Source: Paracamarosporium sp. OC-R06-R3 (taxonomy: Eukaryota; Ascomycota; Dothideomycetes; Pleosporales; Didymosphaeriaceae). From it: DNA of 64,000 nt. Position numbers and translations under genes: made by a program. Under the pieces are notes generated by a model. It saw nothing but the letters and a program-made list of their open reading frames with translations, had not been told where the DNA came from and searched no databases. Below are positions 10,660 through 22,802 of the stretch, piece after piece (the stretch's first letter is position 1; each line of letters starts with the position of its first letter). The stretch covers positions 248,001 through 312,000 of the forward strand of contig JACVRA010000171.1 in the NCBI GenBank assembly GCA_019828545.1, given 5' to 3'.

Positions 10660-11835
10660 ATGGGGCTCTGGACCACCAAGAAGCACTACCTCAACCAGGT
10701 CGGTTTTGAGCAACACCAGGAACAGCCCAAGCGCATCTCCACCTCAGCCGGCCACCGTCTGACCGTCATCCTCGAGAATGGAAACTCCCAACCTCAAGCT
10801 GCAAGGACACGTGATTCGCATCGCGACTCGGTACGGAAAAGCGGGCTGAGTCCTGCATTGGCTGAAGTACCTGAAGATAGGAGTGCCAGTGCGCACTCGA
10901 GCGGGTATAGCTATAATGTGTGGAGCGAGAATGAGAAATTCGCTGCGTTGCGGAACCACAAGCAAATTGCGAAGAGAGGGGGTTGGAAAAGACTACTCAT
11001 TATCCTGGCGTTAATTCTGTTGTTGATAATAGCATTGGGTGTTGGTTTAGGTCTGGGTCTGAAGAAGAAGAAATCGGAAGGGTATGTCACACCAGCTTCG
11101 TCGTGCAACATAACACGTTAACTAACACACCAAAGCTCGTCTACTACTTCCAGTACTGCCGAATCCGCATCCTCAGACGCTCCCGCCTCCCCAACCTCCA
11201 CCTCGAGTGCGGTGGCCCAGCCCTCAAACTTCCCCCTCGGAACGTACAGCTTTGTGACGTTCCTCGACACCGTTCAAACAAACTGCACGGCCAACCCTCT
11301 GACCTGGACCTGCTATCCATACACCGACTACTACACCTCGAACTCCAAGTCCCTTTCAACCTTTGACTGGATAATCTCCGGTTCAAAAGGCGCCTATAAA
11401 ATCTCGTCAACCGACAACCCCTTCAGCGTATCCTTCAAAAATGAAGATCTGGAACTCGTGAACGAAGGCAAGGACAACGAACACTATCGATTTCAACTCA
11501 CTCAGACGAAGACGGTCAGCCCGAGCACGAACTTAACATCCGACAATGCCGCTGTCGACTGTGATTTCGTGGGGTCCAATCTGCAAGCGACGCTCTACAC
11601 CAAGATGGCGAAGGAGTATCCGAGCGATAAGGATCCAAGCGGCGACCCGAGCCACACCACCTGGCCATATGCCGCCCGCATCGAGCAGTCCGCAGCAGGC
11701 GGTAAAAACGTGCCCAGTTGCTACAAGACCACTTCGAGTGGGCAACATGGCGATGCTGTCACAGATGGCCTGGAGGCGCAGGATGCGACTACGCTATGCT
11801 CATGTCTTTACAAGAACTGGCACACGCCTTCATAA
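10660..11835 (+). CDS. Single-pass membrane protein with Ser/Thr stalk and C-terminal outer domain
   Basis: Exons 10660..11081 and 11136..11835 give about 373 residues. The intron has GTATGT, an ACTAAC branch site and a CAAAG acceptor, and the phase closes on glycine. Residues 1-108 are polar and probably cytosolic. About 111-134 is a strong transmembrane helix (LLIILALILLLIIALGVGLG) bounded by KR and KKKK. Then comes a Ser/Thr/Ala stalk and a domain of about 200 residues containing NFPLGTYSFVTFLDTVQTNC, TWTCYPY and a closing CSCLYKNWH. Cysteines are scattered through the outer domain, suggesting disulfides. The architecture matches many lineage-restricted fungal plasma-membrane proteins of unknown function. 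The charge pattern favours a cytosolic N-terminus and extracellular C-terminus. I do not recognise a named family. Confidence 0.82.
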
Positions 11836-12350
11836 GCGCTTCCCAAACACTCGCACACAAGGTCCCTGTAAAAGCAGGTGAGGGCGGTGTTCGCCTTCTC
11901 TATCAATCAAAGTATCAGCCCACGGCCTCATTCTATGGCGTTTCGGCATGAATGCAAGTTATTTAGCGCGGTGTTTGTCTTTCTTTTGTTTACACGATGG
12001 ACGTTGGTCCGCACTTCTGCCGGGACTCGGTATAGCAGATAATTTAAGATAACTGTTAATCTACGTTGTAAAGTACGGCGACCGACCGTGGTTTCTGCCT
12101 CTCGCTTTCCGGTGTTGCGCTTATGCAAAAAAGTATGACTGGTTCGATTGAGGTTTCGCCAACGCAACCAGTCACGCTGTTGTTACCAATTAATTCTTCC
12201 ATCTGAAGTCGAGGTGCCGAAGCTGAATCCTCAGGATGGCTTAACAAGCTGTCTCCAACCCAGGTGCATGTCTATATGCCCGTACTTCTTTACAATGGTA
12301 TCGTTACATGTGCCGATCCTTTTCCCTTGCTCCTTTACACCACTGCTCAA
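11836..12350. other. Convergent 3' region, membrane protein / Nup85
   Basis: About 515 bp shared by two converging 3' ends. It is presumably 3' UTR sequence. No coding or RNA signal seen. Confidence 0.45.
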
Positions 12351-15300
12351 TCACGGTTGAAGTTCACCTTCAGCAAACGCCCTCCCCAATTCCTTCGCAA
12401 TCCCAAGCCTCAGTATTCTGATCAGGTCCTCACTCTTCGCTCCCCGAGGGAAGCCCTTGCGCCAATCCCATCCCCTCTTCGCATCGCCCACGGCCCCACC
12501 CTGAACCAATACAGTCGAGCTCTCTGTGCTTACACCTTCCACGGATCCTAAATCCACACTACCAATCAAAGAATATTGTGATGAGGCGGTCGTTAGATTG
12601 GACGTTGATTTCTGGAGTGGAAGGCGAGAATTATGCTCGTGAGCGGCGGACAGGGTAGTATAGAGTGCCTCTTCACATTGTGCACGTATCATGCTGGGGG
12701 CGGTGGAAAGGTCTTCGACGGCGGCGAGGAGGTCGTAGAGATGACGAAGGGTAAATGTGCGCTTTGGTTCTGTAATATCGTTAGCTATGGCGAATTTAGC
12801 TTAAAGGTGATGCATACGATTGATAAAAACAAGAGCCTCCCCAAGCAGAGGTAGTAGCACATCAACCTGTACCACAGTCTCGACCTCCGGATCATAGAGG
12901 CCTCCTCGGATACTCGACGCTGCGCTAGATATAATGACTGCAAGCGCACTAGCTGCTGCCCGCTTCCGCGCCATAGACCTACGGACTGGCTTCTCGCCGT
13001 CTTTGAGCAGTATTTCCTCATCTCTCAAGTCGTAAAATTTACGTATGGTGGCATAACCACTCAGCAAGTTCGATAATAGTTCAGCAGCTTCCGAGTCTAG
13101 ACTCGCAAGTTCTGTGAGTGTCTTCTTGGGGGAGGTGATAAGCTTTTTGAGAGAGGCGTCCAACTCGGTTACAGGTGGATAGGCAATAGATTTGACTAGG
13201 CAATGGGCGACAAGCGCTCGGAGTACTTCTCGAATCTTGATTGCTGAATGAGCCCGAGCATAGTACATGATTGCATCTCCATAGTTCTGGGTATTAGTCT
13301 GGAGGTATTCGGCAAATTTCTGTGCATTGTCAGCCATGTACCCAAGGAAAAGTCTTAAGGTCACGCTAGCTTCGGCCAGCATGGAGCGCAGAAGCCTGTG
13401 TGCACTCTGTACTCTGTATAGGAAAAGCATCGTAATTACGACGAGATGGTGCATGCAACCAGGCTTTTGGTTTTGAATGGAAGGGGGAATGTACTCACCC
13501 GAGCAATACCCACAGCTTGATCGTACAAGCCCATGTTGTGGCAGAGCTGCGTGACCTTGTCGACCTGCTCCGCTGATGTAAGAGGAAGTCCATCAAGTAT
13601 CCGTTGTATCCGTTCGTTCCCGAGCATCGTATCGTCCAATCTGCCCAAGACTTCTATCGCCAACTCCCAACCTGCTCGTGAAGTGCTTCCATCACTGCTC
13701 GTAAGTTGGTCCTTAGACGCGAGTTGGTCGGCATAGGAGGCCAGAAGATCATCTTTGGAGAGTCCGGTTCGACTTGGTTGGGTATAGCTTAGAAGCAGCA
13801 AGTCACTTTGGTCCAACTGGCCAAAGACACCGTCAGAGCGCTTCAACCAATCACCCGCGCTAGCTACTTCGGCAACCGCGGATGCTGCTACGAGCGAGAG
13901 GCTACGTAAGATATGCAAAGAACCCTCGATATTATCGTCGAGGATGCTTGCAACCCCGACCTCGAAAACGTTGTTCGTCATGATTGCAAATGTCTCCTCA
14001 CCACCATCGAGGACGGCAGCGAGAGCAGCTGTCAAGCGTTCAGAATACGCCTTCACGTCCGTGGTTTGTGAGCGATGTGATCGGGCAAGGGAACGGCGAC
14101 TGGCCGCGAGACTCCCCTGGGCAAGCTCATCTTCTTCGCCGTTCCACCAGATGGTCAAAAACAGGGTTGCCTCGATCCAGGTAGCCGACCAAGTAAGGAT
14201 TTCCTCCTCATCTCCTACCAAGATACTGTATAGCTTGAGAAGGGATTCATATACCGACCATGGCACCTTGCACTCTACTTTTCGACTGTGGGTGCTTAGG
14301 CTGAAGTTCGCCCGGGATTGAGAAAGGCCAAAGTGGGAACCTCCCAAAGACTGAGACATCGAGAATCTGCTCTGGCTCTCTCCTTCGGCCAACTCTTCGA
14401 GATCACGCTTTGCCTGAAGCGTCCGCTGCCGAAAGATGCTCCAGTCATGACCCTTTACATCCCAGTCGTTGTGGAGGCCTGGGCACAGACGCAGAAGATT
14501 GACAGCGTCCTGGGCAGCATGCGTAGCATATTGGAGTTTAGAACCTCTGTAACCTGATGTTTCCTCGTCCTCTTCCGCTGTGTGCGCGACGGCGAAGTTG
14601 GCTCCGTTGAGTAGCTCCAGTGTTGTTGTAAGTTGGCCCCGCAAAGCTGTAACTTGCACAATGTCCCAGAAGTATACGTGCCCTGAGTATCCACTGGTTT
14701 CGTTCAGTACAGCGTTGATTTCATCGTCAGCGGGCCGTTGAGCGTTTATCCAGTCAAGAAGCACTTTGGGAACGGGTGCGAAAGATTCCGAGTCACGTTG
14801 TATGGGCGCTCGCGACGCTGACGGTGTGCGATCTTCCGGATTGATAGGGCCTGGATGGTGTATGCCGAGTAGCAGTTCTGCCAATTTTGATGCGTTGGAC
14901 AGCTTCTTGGACGACGAAGTTCGCCAAAGTGCAAGCAATTCCTGGACGGTGTCCCCAAGTATTTGGTTCTTTGGTCCATCGCTTTCTAAAGAGTCTTGTA
15001 CTTTCTCCAATAGGCGCTCCGTTTCTAATATAACGTCGTCCGACTCGGTCATGGTTGCGCAATCCGTGTTGGACGTAAGGCCTCTGGCCAGGCTTGTCAG
15101 GTCGTACTGTTGCTGTCTTGCGCCGCTGCGGACAACAGTTTGTCCAGAGTAATAGTCATCCATGCTGGACCGCGATACCAGTGACTGAGAGAGGCTATCT
15201 CGCATTCCTACGCGACGCTGAGCCATGTGCTGTTGGGCGTCCATGTCTTCGTCTTCCTCGCCCTCTGCGTCATCGTCCATGTCGTCATCTTCTTCCTGTT

Positions 15301-15664
15301 CGAGCTCTTTTGTAGTCGCCGGACTGTTCAGGCGACCGAAGCCAGAGCTCGAGGTTCGTCCGCGCTGCGATCCTGGTCTACCGTCCGACGACGTTCTGAA
15401 ATGGCCCGCTCCAATGCCTTCGAGAATCTCGTGTTTTGGTGGAGAGCTTCCAAACAGTGATAGTTGATTGTAGTCGGAGCGACCGGGCGCAAAGTTGGGC
15501 CTTGTGCCAAACAGATCGCTTGTGGGGGGTGGACCGGCGGGCGTGGAGGAGAGGAAGGATCGGCCTGGCGGTGGTCCCGCAGGCGTTGTTGAGGGCACAT
15601 TCTGGCTGTAGCGATGGCGGCCGGGTGTCGAGGGCGGCGACGAAGACTCGGGCACGCGAAACAT
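12351..15664 (-). CDS. NUP85: Nucleoporin Nup85
   Basis: Scaffold subunit of the Y-shaped (Nup84/Nup107-160) complex of the nuclear pore. Exons 15664..13499, 13406..12818 and 12769..12351 give about 1057 residues. Introns are 92 nt and 48 nt with GTGAGT and GTATGC donors, and all phases close. The N-terminus (about 1-200) is disordered: Pro/Ser-rich, repeated STPAGPPP, then an acidic run. The rest is the all-helical ACE1-type stack, recognised from VPWSVYESLLKLYSILVGDE, TWIEATLFLTIWW, LDDTMLGNERIQRILDGLPL and LCHNMGLYDQAVGIAR, continuing in exon 2 with GDAIMYYARAHSAIKIREVL. The frame extends upstream to 15685 only via TTG, so ATG 15664 (MFRVPESS) is the start. Acceptor choice at 13407 is set by phase, since two nearby AGs would shift the frame. 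Confidence 0.9.
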
Positions 15665-16707
15665 GGTGCGGGTGTTCGGTCGCAATGAGGAATCTCAGAA
15701 TCTCAGGATCTCAGGCTGTTGCGCAGCTGCACTGATGGAGACGAGGCGAGGCTAGGGCGCCCGGAAGGCCATCACAGGTGCACGGGAGCTGATGGAGACG
15801 CCAGCCTGAGCAATTGTTTAACTGCAGTACCGTACTCGTAAAGTTGGCGGGAGCTTCACCTCACGACTAAACAACGCGCAAGTGCTTGGCGCGATGTCTC
15901 GGCTCCGGCAAAACGTTACTCCGCGCAACATTCCGCGCTCCCCCCTGCGACACGTCTTGTGCTGCACGTCGGTAATGAGACGTCCAGATGCTTTCTACTC
16001 TACATTCTCGTTGCACGCATGCGCCTGCGCCGGACAAGTCACCGGAGCGGCCGTTGGGGCCTGACTCGCGCACGAGGCCCAGCCACCATGTAGCCCAGCA
16101 GTTGCTGCAGCTCTTGTACCCCAGAAACCCTCGAGCATGCTGCAGAGAGACCCGGTTGCAATCCTTCCCGAGCCTCTCGAGCTCATGATGCTTGCTTTGT
16201 CCGCCCGCATGTGCGCCCAGGGTTGGGCTGGCTGCGGGGCTCCGTCGCTCGGCCGCCGTCCCAGTTAATTGATTGCACGGCGAATCAAGGCCAGCGCCCT
16301 CGGCCGGACAATATGGCACGCATTCGGGGTTTCAAGCTCTGCCTGCGCTCTGCCCGCGCTCCAGTTGCCTTGGAGAGAGCGTCGCAGGGATTCGCCACGC
16401 GTGCTTGTAAGGTACCCGGCGCCGCTTGCGTCTTCTACGGCAGGCTAGCGCTCCGGCTAGCTGCTGATGGCTGACGGAGCACTTGACGTACGACGTGAAC
16501 GGCCGACCCGCCGCCTACCGAAGCGCTGCCTACTTCCTTGCCGTGCCCGCCGCCCTGTCATGTCGTAGACTGCGTTTTCCACTGCCTCGCTGCCGTGCGA
16601 CCCATCCTCCTCCATGTCCGCTCCAGGCCTGATGCTTGGCCCCTTGTCTGTTTGTTGATAAACTCCGCACTCCGCCCGGTTCTTTGGCCGACCCGCCGCC
16701 TCTCGAC
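15665..16707. promoter_or_regulatory. Divergent intergenic region, Nup85 / SYLF protein
   Basis: About 1.04 kb between divergent starts, rather GC-rich toward the right. Open frames on both strands (for example 15867-16319 minus and 16211-16474 plus) look like GC-driven chance ORFs. No motif I would name. Confidence 0.45.
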
Positions 16708-18658
16708 ATGTGGTCCAAGACGAAAACCAGCAGCAAGGCCGGGTTCGACAAGCTGTACGGATGGGTGGATAAGCTGGGCCCGCCTGTCAATCGCCTCAGC
16801 AACAAACTGGGATCCGAGGCTTTTTGGCCCACCACGCTCGACAAAGAAAGCGACAAGGCTGCGCGCATTCTCAAGAGCTTCTGCAGTGAGCCGACTTATG
16901 CGCCCCAACTACCCTCGCTGAGAACTAATGCTTGCCAGAGGATGGCTTCTATCAGGAAGAGGAACGGCCCACTACAGACGGTCCCAAGTCAAAACAAAAA
17001 GTGCTCAAGAGGATACCTACCCAGGTACGTCCGCGAAATTGCGTCCTCTGGTGTGTTGGGTAGCGCATCTGAGGATCCAGTCTTCTATATGCTGGTGTCG
17101 AGCATGACTCTGACCATTTTCATAGGTGATCAAGAATGCAAAAGGCCTCGCCATCTTCACGACCATGCGGACTGGTCTTTGGTTCTCCGGAGCCGGCGGA
17201 AGCGGCATCCTCATCGGCCGCACGGACGATGGGAGTTGGTCGCCACCCTCAGGTATAATGCTGCATACCGCCGGATTGGGTTTCTTAGCTGGTATCGATA
17301 TATACGATTGCGTCGTTGTCATCAACACTCAGCAAGCGCTTGACGCTTTTTCAAAGATTCGGTGCACCCTCGGCGGAGAAGTGAGCGCTGTTGCTGGGCC
17401 TGTCGGTGTGGGTGGAGTCCTTGAGACCGAAGTTCACAAACGGCAGGCCCCGGTATTCACGTACATGAAGTCTCGAGGCCTGTACGCCGGTGTCCAAGTC
17501 GATGGAACCATAATCATAGAACGCACAGACGAGAACGAGCGATTTTACGGGGAGCGCATAGGCGTTGGGGACATTTTGAAAGGCAAAGTTCGGCATCCAC
17601 CTTACGAAATCAAGAGGCTGCTGGAAACCATCAAAGCTGCGCAAGGAGATTCGGATTTTGATGAATCGTTGATTCCGAGCGAGCCACCACCGGCTGATTA
17701 CGAAATAGAGGCCCCTACAGACAAAACTTTTGGCATTCCCGACAAGGAAGACCCAGACCCTTATGGAGTATTAGCACTGCAAGAAGCGGGCCTGGAGATC
17801 AAAGAAGCGGGCACTCACAAGCGGCCCACCAGTGAGCAGTTCGAATTCAACCCATCTCCAGCCAGTCCTATTTACTCAACATTCAGACGAAGCTTCGATC
17901 GCTCAAGCATCGACGGCCGAAGCATCAGCAGAAGATCTTCGTGGAGGACAAGCACCATCAGCAGCGTCTTAGAGCCGCGAACGCCATCGAAAATGGTCGA
18001 TATGAGCACACAGACTGACCTTGACGCGCCCACGCCGATACAAGTTCCGCCACCGTTACCTCCAAGAAACAGCCATACACCGAGTCCCACATTAGCAAAC
18101 ATCCCGGAAGCGAAAGTTGCCGAGGATACTCCAGTGAGGACAACAGAAGATTTGCCGACTCGCAAAGGCGAAGAAAAAGAAGACGCCCATGTTGATTCCA
18201 CAGCACGCCATTCTCAAGCGTTCGATGATGTCGATCTAGACGATGAGGCTTCAGACGAAGAAGAACCAATTATCGAAGAAATCCATCAAGCGGCAGCACC
18301 GCAAACCATCACCCGTGCTCGCATTGTTCAAGTCGCCAAACCTTTGCCCCCAAAGCTACCTCCCCGAAACCCCTTCCGTAACCGATCCTCATACCAATCC
18401 ACCACATCAACCGACGAGCCGACTCGCGATGCCTCGACGGATCCTTCACCTGTAACTGGTCATAGTCCACCCACTACACCTTCGCTCAAGGACGGCTCCT
18501 CTGCTTCTTCGCTAGATGATTTTGAGAATCTTGAGCATATAACTAAGGGGCTCCAGCCGCATGTTTCCCACGAAGACAAGGTGCAGAAAGAGGAGAAAGC
18601 CGACTTCCATGCGCGCCCTGAATCCCCCATCAAGACTGTTCCTGGAAGTTTCAATTAG
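16708..18658 (+). CDS. SYLF-domain (Ysc84/SH3YL1-like) protein
   Basis: Exons 16708..16885, 16939..17024 and 17126..18658 give about 598 residues, with phases closing at each joint (A|AG lysine; CAG|GTG). The first 290 or so residues are a SYLF domain, a lipid- and actin-binding module in yeast Ysc84/Lsb proteins. Marker stretches are KAARILKSFC, VIKNAKGLAIFTTMRTGLWF, GSGILIGRTDDGSWSPPSGI, CTLGGEVSAVAGPVGVGG and YMKSRGLYAGVQVDGT. The remaining half is disordered and low in hydrophobics, with proline-rich PPPLPPR and PLPPKLPPR motifs that look like SH3 ligands, a Ser/Arg cluster and an acidic segment. There is no SH3 domain in the protein itself, unlike yeast Ysc84. So it may recruit SH3 partners at cortical actin or endocytic sites (inference). 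Confidence 0.92.
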
Positions 18659-19823
18659 AGCGATCTTTTTGCGATACTGGAGTGACTTGGATTCCCATCT
18701 AATCATGCTCCATTCGCAGCATTTTCCCGCTCACTCGTCTTTTGGCGGCGTATTGCATTTTGAATCCGCACCTAGAAGCCAACAGTTGCAGGTATTAGCC
18801 AACCAATCAGCTCACATGGCGTTGACTCGGTTGGACCACACGTGTATGGTTCGGTATTTTTCGGTCGGCGCAACTAGGCTTGATATCACTAGTAATGTTT
18901 CTTGGGACGTTTAGCACGGACGATTCATGACCTTGCATGTTTATTTGATTACCACAGCGTAGCTTAGTTTCGTTCACTGTTTCGAGCAAAAGTAGAATTG
19001 AAGATTCCAATCGAAGGAAGCAAACCAGCAAATTTTCGGATCTGGCCTTGGGTCACGATATCTGGTCCGCTAGGAAAAACGGGTGAGCGCTTACTTAAGT
19101 TAAACCAAACATCGGTAGACTTTCCATGCGTGCCATTGGATTGCCGCGATAATCTGGTACGCTATGTATCGCCACGCTTCTAGCTTGCATATTGTAAGAC
19201 CTATACATGATGTTTTGAACAACGGGCGACGTCTTCTTAGTACGGAATCAGTAGAGTATCGCAGCCCTGACACTCCCAAGTACATCAACATACACACCAG
19301 ATCCAATATAGCATCATTTCTTTTTCCACTGCCGGACAGTCTCCTGTGTTTCAGAACTCGTTGTATTCGAGGGTCAGGCCCTTGTCCTCGCATGCTTGCA
19401 TGATTGGCATGTCACTTCGTTTCCCGTTTCGATCGCCAGGTTGGGGGCCGCATATGCATGGAAATATTGGACCCCAAAGACGTTAATATCGAGCCTCCGA
19501 AACGATCCCAACGTTCAGGAATCGATATTCGGCCCATGTGCTCGGAACCGTTCGATCCTTCTAAGTATAGAACTGCTGTAATATCGTTGTATCGGCAGCA
19601 CAATCAATCTTCATTTCCAATTTGTCTCTAGCCTACTTGGACGAATCATAATCGATTCTTCGATAGTGTCAATCGTGTATGTTGTCGATGTTGCCGCCGC
19701 GCAACGCCTGTTTCCTTTGAAGTTCCGATCGCAAAGCAAAGCAATCAATTTCACCACTCACTAGGAGGCCTTGGCGACTTGCGGGGGATTTTCTTTTTTC
19801 GGTCTTTGTCAGTTTCGAGTCGT
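18659..19823. other. Intergenic, 1.2 kb
   Basis: Downstream of the SYLF gene. Several short open frames, none with a credible product. No repeat or RNA gene recognised. Confidence 0.45.
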
Positions 19824-20258
19824 TCACAACATCTGTAACAGCTTGCAATAGTGTTCGCAGCCATAGAAGGATTTTCCTCCTACATTCCCATACGGCAATA
19901 CTAAACATGTCGCTAGCGACTTATATAGGCATGCAATAATCACAGTACGTGTCAGAAAGACAGATTCTAAGTAAAACTCAACTCTAGAAGATAGCAGCAT
20001 ATCTCTAATAAGATAGATCTCGCCAAATAAATTTATAACATGGAAGAATAACATCACAGAATCCATAACGCTCTCATCTAACTCGCCTCGCAACTCCGCA
20101 AGCGCAGCATCTGCTGACCTACACTTATATTCCACAATCCCCAGTACCTCTTTCTTTGCCCACTGGATCATAGAATCAAGGCCATTATCCTCGCTGCTTC
20201 CATCAAATTCTGGGAAATCAATACTATTCAGGTTTCCCTCCTTCTCATCCCTCTCCAC
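19824..20258 (-). pseudogene. Coding-like remnant, unrecognised
   Basis: A minus-strand frame of about 145 codons opens with GTG just after an in-frame TGA; the first ATG is near 20171. The first 75 or so codons read like real protein (FPEFDGSSEDNGLDSMIQWA, then KKEVLGIVEYKCRSADAALA, then ELRGELDES). After that the composition becomes hydrophobic and AT-rich, as if an intron or decayed DNA were being translated. Without a start codon, and with a stop directly upstream, it is better seen as a gene fragment than an active gene. An unannotated multi-exon gene whose other exons I cannot place remains possible. Confidence 0.3.
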
Positions 20259-20434
20259 GACCCAAAATCATTCTAATACCGACACATAGCTGCCAGTCTC
20301 CTGCACGCGTCTCCAAGCAGTGCTTCGTCTTCAACCCACGAAACAAATCAACAGGCAGCTTTCGTTCGGCGCTTTTGCGTTTGTGCACCTTGTATCAGAC
20401 ACAGGTAAAACATAAGTGAGTACGGGGAGCTTGT

Positions 20435-20858
20435 ATGGTCGGCGTACGTAATATAAACCCAGACGTAGTAGGCGGTCTTTGGAAGGGTGCCGTAGGAGAG
20501 CAGGGTGCAATCTACAATTTGTATTATGTGGGCTTGGAAGAAAGGTGCGCGAGAAGCAGAGCCAGTTTTGGAAGTATGAAGGTCCGAGGAGAGTTAGGTA
20601 TTTTGACGATGCGGATATATATCTAGCAACGTCGCTCTTTCAATATGAAAGGCTGGCCATGTCAATACTTAGGTTAACTTGCTTATCTTGGTAAACCTTG
20701 ATAAACCTTGTGAATGCTTGCGTCAGAGGTATGATGGAGCAACAGAGCGAAGCGTTCTTGATGCACTTAGTAAGCTTTCTAATGGGGATCTGGATCTCGT
20801 CGCAGCTCATCGCTTCAGTCCTGGATACTTGGACGAAGAGTGGAAGTACATGTTATAG
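20435..20858 (+). pseudogene. Coding-like remnant in shifting frames, unrecognised
   Basis: Three plus-strand stretches read convincingly as protein but in different frames. One begins at ATG 20435 (GLWKGAVGEQGAIYNLYYVG), one covers about 20560-20660 (WKYEGPRRVRYFDDADIYLA), and one covers about 20727-20858 (RYDGATERSVLDALSKLS, then ending EEWKYML before a TAG). A 57-70 nt intron ending at the AG before 20729 would join the last two in phase. The first two can only be joined by a frameshift or an implausibly tiny intron. This suggests either a decaying gene or a small gene whose structure I cannot settle. No family recognised. Confidence 0.3.
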
Positions 20859-21765
20859 ATAGCATAATTGAGGAGGTACCGGGGTCGTTGGTCAGCGCTG
20901 AGCCAGAAAGGTCCAGACTCTGCGTACTACAATGAAGGCAGCTGCTATTCCAAATAGTCTGACAGTAAAGCCTTAGAAGACAACATTGAGACGCGTCATC
21001 CTGAATAATTCTGCACTAATCTGAAAAAAAGTGGGGCATTGAGGGTCCGCTGAGAAATTGAAGATGAGAAGATGGTGACCATGGATATGCTCGGCTGCAT
21101 AGCGTTTGCTGTTGGGGGAGTGGAGTGACAACCCGTTTGTGTGGCGCTGTTAATTCCATACGCGCTTATGCGGCACGACAATATTGAACAACTTCCTGAA
21201 TAGGACGGTAACACGGCCGTTCAATCGCCTGCAACTGATTTCCTTGGCTGACAGTTGCCCTTCTGCAGCACTATATTCTCGGTCTTGCATACGGACCAGC
21301 CATGGATTCTGCATCCATTGAAAGAGAGCCGCATATGCGGTAAGCCATAGTATAGACATCGAGCTTTACATTCAATGTAGCCATTACCACTGCTCCGGTT
21401 AATCTCTCTTCGATTGACATGTGTGATGTTGCTGCATAGCTGATCGGCCTGTGCCCCTTCTCCGCAGTGCCTTCTCTAGGCAGTTATAACACGTGCACTA
21501 AGCAACTGTGCTAGTTGAAGCTAACTAATTGAAATGGGTGACCGAGAATTAACTTTGGGTGGCCGCGAATCTCTTACCTTAAAGTATTGTAGCCTGGTCG
21601 AAACCGCGGTAGACGCGACGAGGCCCTGCTCGGCAGGTTGTTCCCGGTGCGCTTACCTATCGTGTTTGTAACCTGAAGCTGCTCACCCGACGGGTACATC
21701 TAATCCCACCCAGACTGGTACATCGCACGCATTACTACACCACCACCCAGTCTGACGAAGCCAAA
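20859..21765. other. Intergenic, 0.9 kb upstream of the aldo-keto reductase
   Basis: Presumed promoter of the reductase plus sequence of unknown role. A 69-codon minus ORF with a true ATG (21359..21150) has no recognisable content. Confidence 0.4.
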
Positions 21766-22802
21766 ATGAGTCCTCCAGAATTTGCCTTCGGCGGAGGAGG
21801 CTTAACTAAAGCTTGGAGAGAAGACAACATCTCCGAGTTGATAGAAGCACTGCAGCAGTCCGGAATCAATCGAATTGACAGCGCTGCAGCCTACCCGTAT
21901 GATGCACCGGGTGGAGCCGATAAATTATTGGGTAGCAGCAAATTCCCCGATAAAGGCTTCACTATCGACACGAAGGTCCTATACTTCGGTGACGGTAGCG
22001 GCACCATGACGGCAGAGGCGATCCAGACATCTCTCTCCGGCAGTCTCAAGGGCTTGGGAATTCAAAAGGTAAACAGCTAGTCAATTGAATCGAGTGTGCA
22101 ATCAGCCTCTAACGATTTTAGGTCAACGTCCTCTGCTGCCACGCGCCCGACAAGCAGACACCAGTTGCCGACCAAGCTGCAGCCATGGATGCAGAGTACC
22201 AGAGAGGCTCTTTTTCCCAACTAGGCGTTAGCAACATATCCGTCGAGATGCTAGAAGAATGGCTCCAGATTGCGGACGAGAAAGGATTCGTCAAGCCAAC
22301 CGTCTACCAGGGGCAGTACAATCTGCTATGCCGCACTTACGAGACTATGCTGTTTCCACTCCTTCAAAACCACAAAATTAGCTTTGTGGCATTCAGTCCT
22401 CTGGCAGGGGGCTTCTTAACGGGAAAAGTGACGTTCTCGAAGGCGGCGGAGGACCTTAAGGGCACGAGGTTCGAGGTCTCAGATACCAATTTCGGTGGTA
22501 AACGATACAGAAGCTTCTACGATAAGCCGGTCATCCACGAAGCATTACAGAAAGTGGCACCCGTTTGCACTGCGCATGGTGTTAACTTGGCGGAGGCCGC
22601 GTTGCGCTGGCTTCTGTACCATTCTCACCTAAAAGGTGACAGAGGCGATTATGTGGTTATTGGCCCGAGAAATCTCTCACAGCTGAATAGCTACTTGAAG
22701 GCCAAGAGCGCTGGCCCTCTTCCGGAAGATCTTGCGAAGCAGTTAGCTGCTCTTTGGAGTGATCAAGTCAAAGAAGTCGCAGCCCCAATCATCGAATACT
22801 GA
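21766..22802 (+). CDS. Aldo-keto reductase (AKR7-like)
   Basis: NADPH-dependent reductase of the aldo-keto reductase superfamily, probably acting on aldehydes or ketones in the cytosol. Exons 21766..22068 and 22122..22802 give about 327 residues. The 53-nt intron has a CTCTAACG branch-like site and closes in phase. The catalytic tetrad is visible as D38 and Y43 (RIDSAAAYP), K70 (IDTK) and H108 (CCHAPD), with the usual five-residue D-Y spacing. The barrel continues with GVSNISVEMLEEW, QGQYNLLCR, FSPLAGGFLTGK and AALRWLLYHS. The cofactor-binding strand is YVVIGPRNLSQLNSYL. Overall layout resembles the aflatoxin-aldehyde reductase (AKR7) branch. The substrate cannot be told from sequence, and no biosynthetic neighbours suggest a pathway. 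Confidence 0.92.

Noticed and set aside
21150..21410. Possible protein-kinase fragment (a minus-strand KLDVYTMA-like reading)
   Set aside because: Only a few residues resemble kinase subdomain IX; no supporting motifs and an unstable frame.
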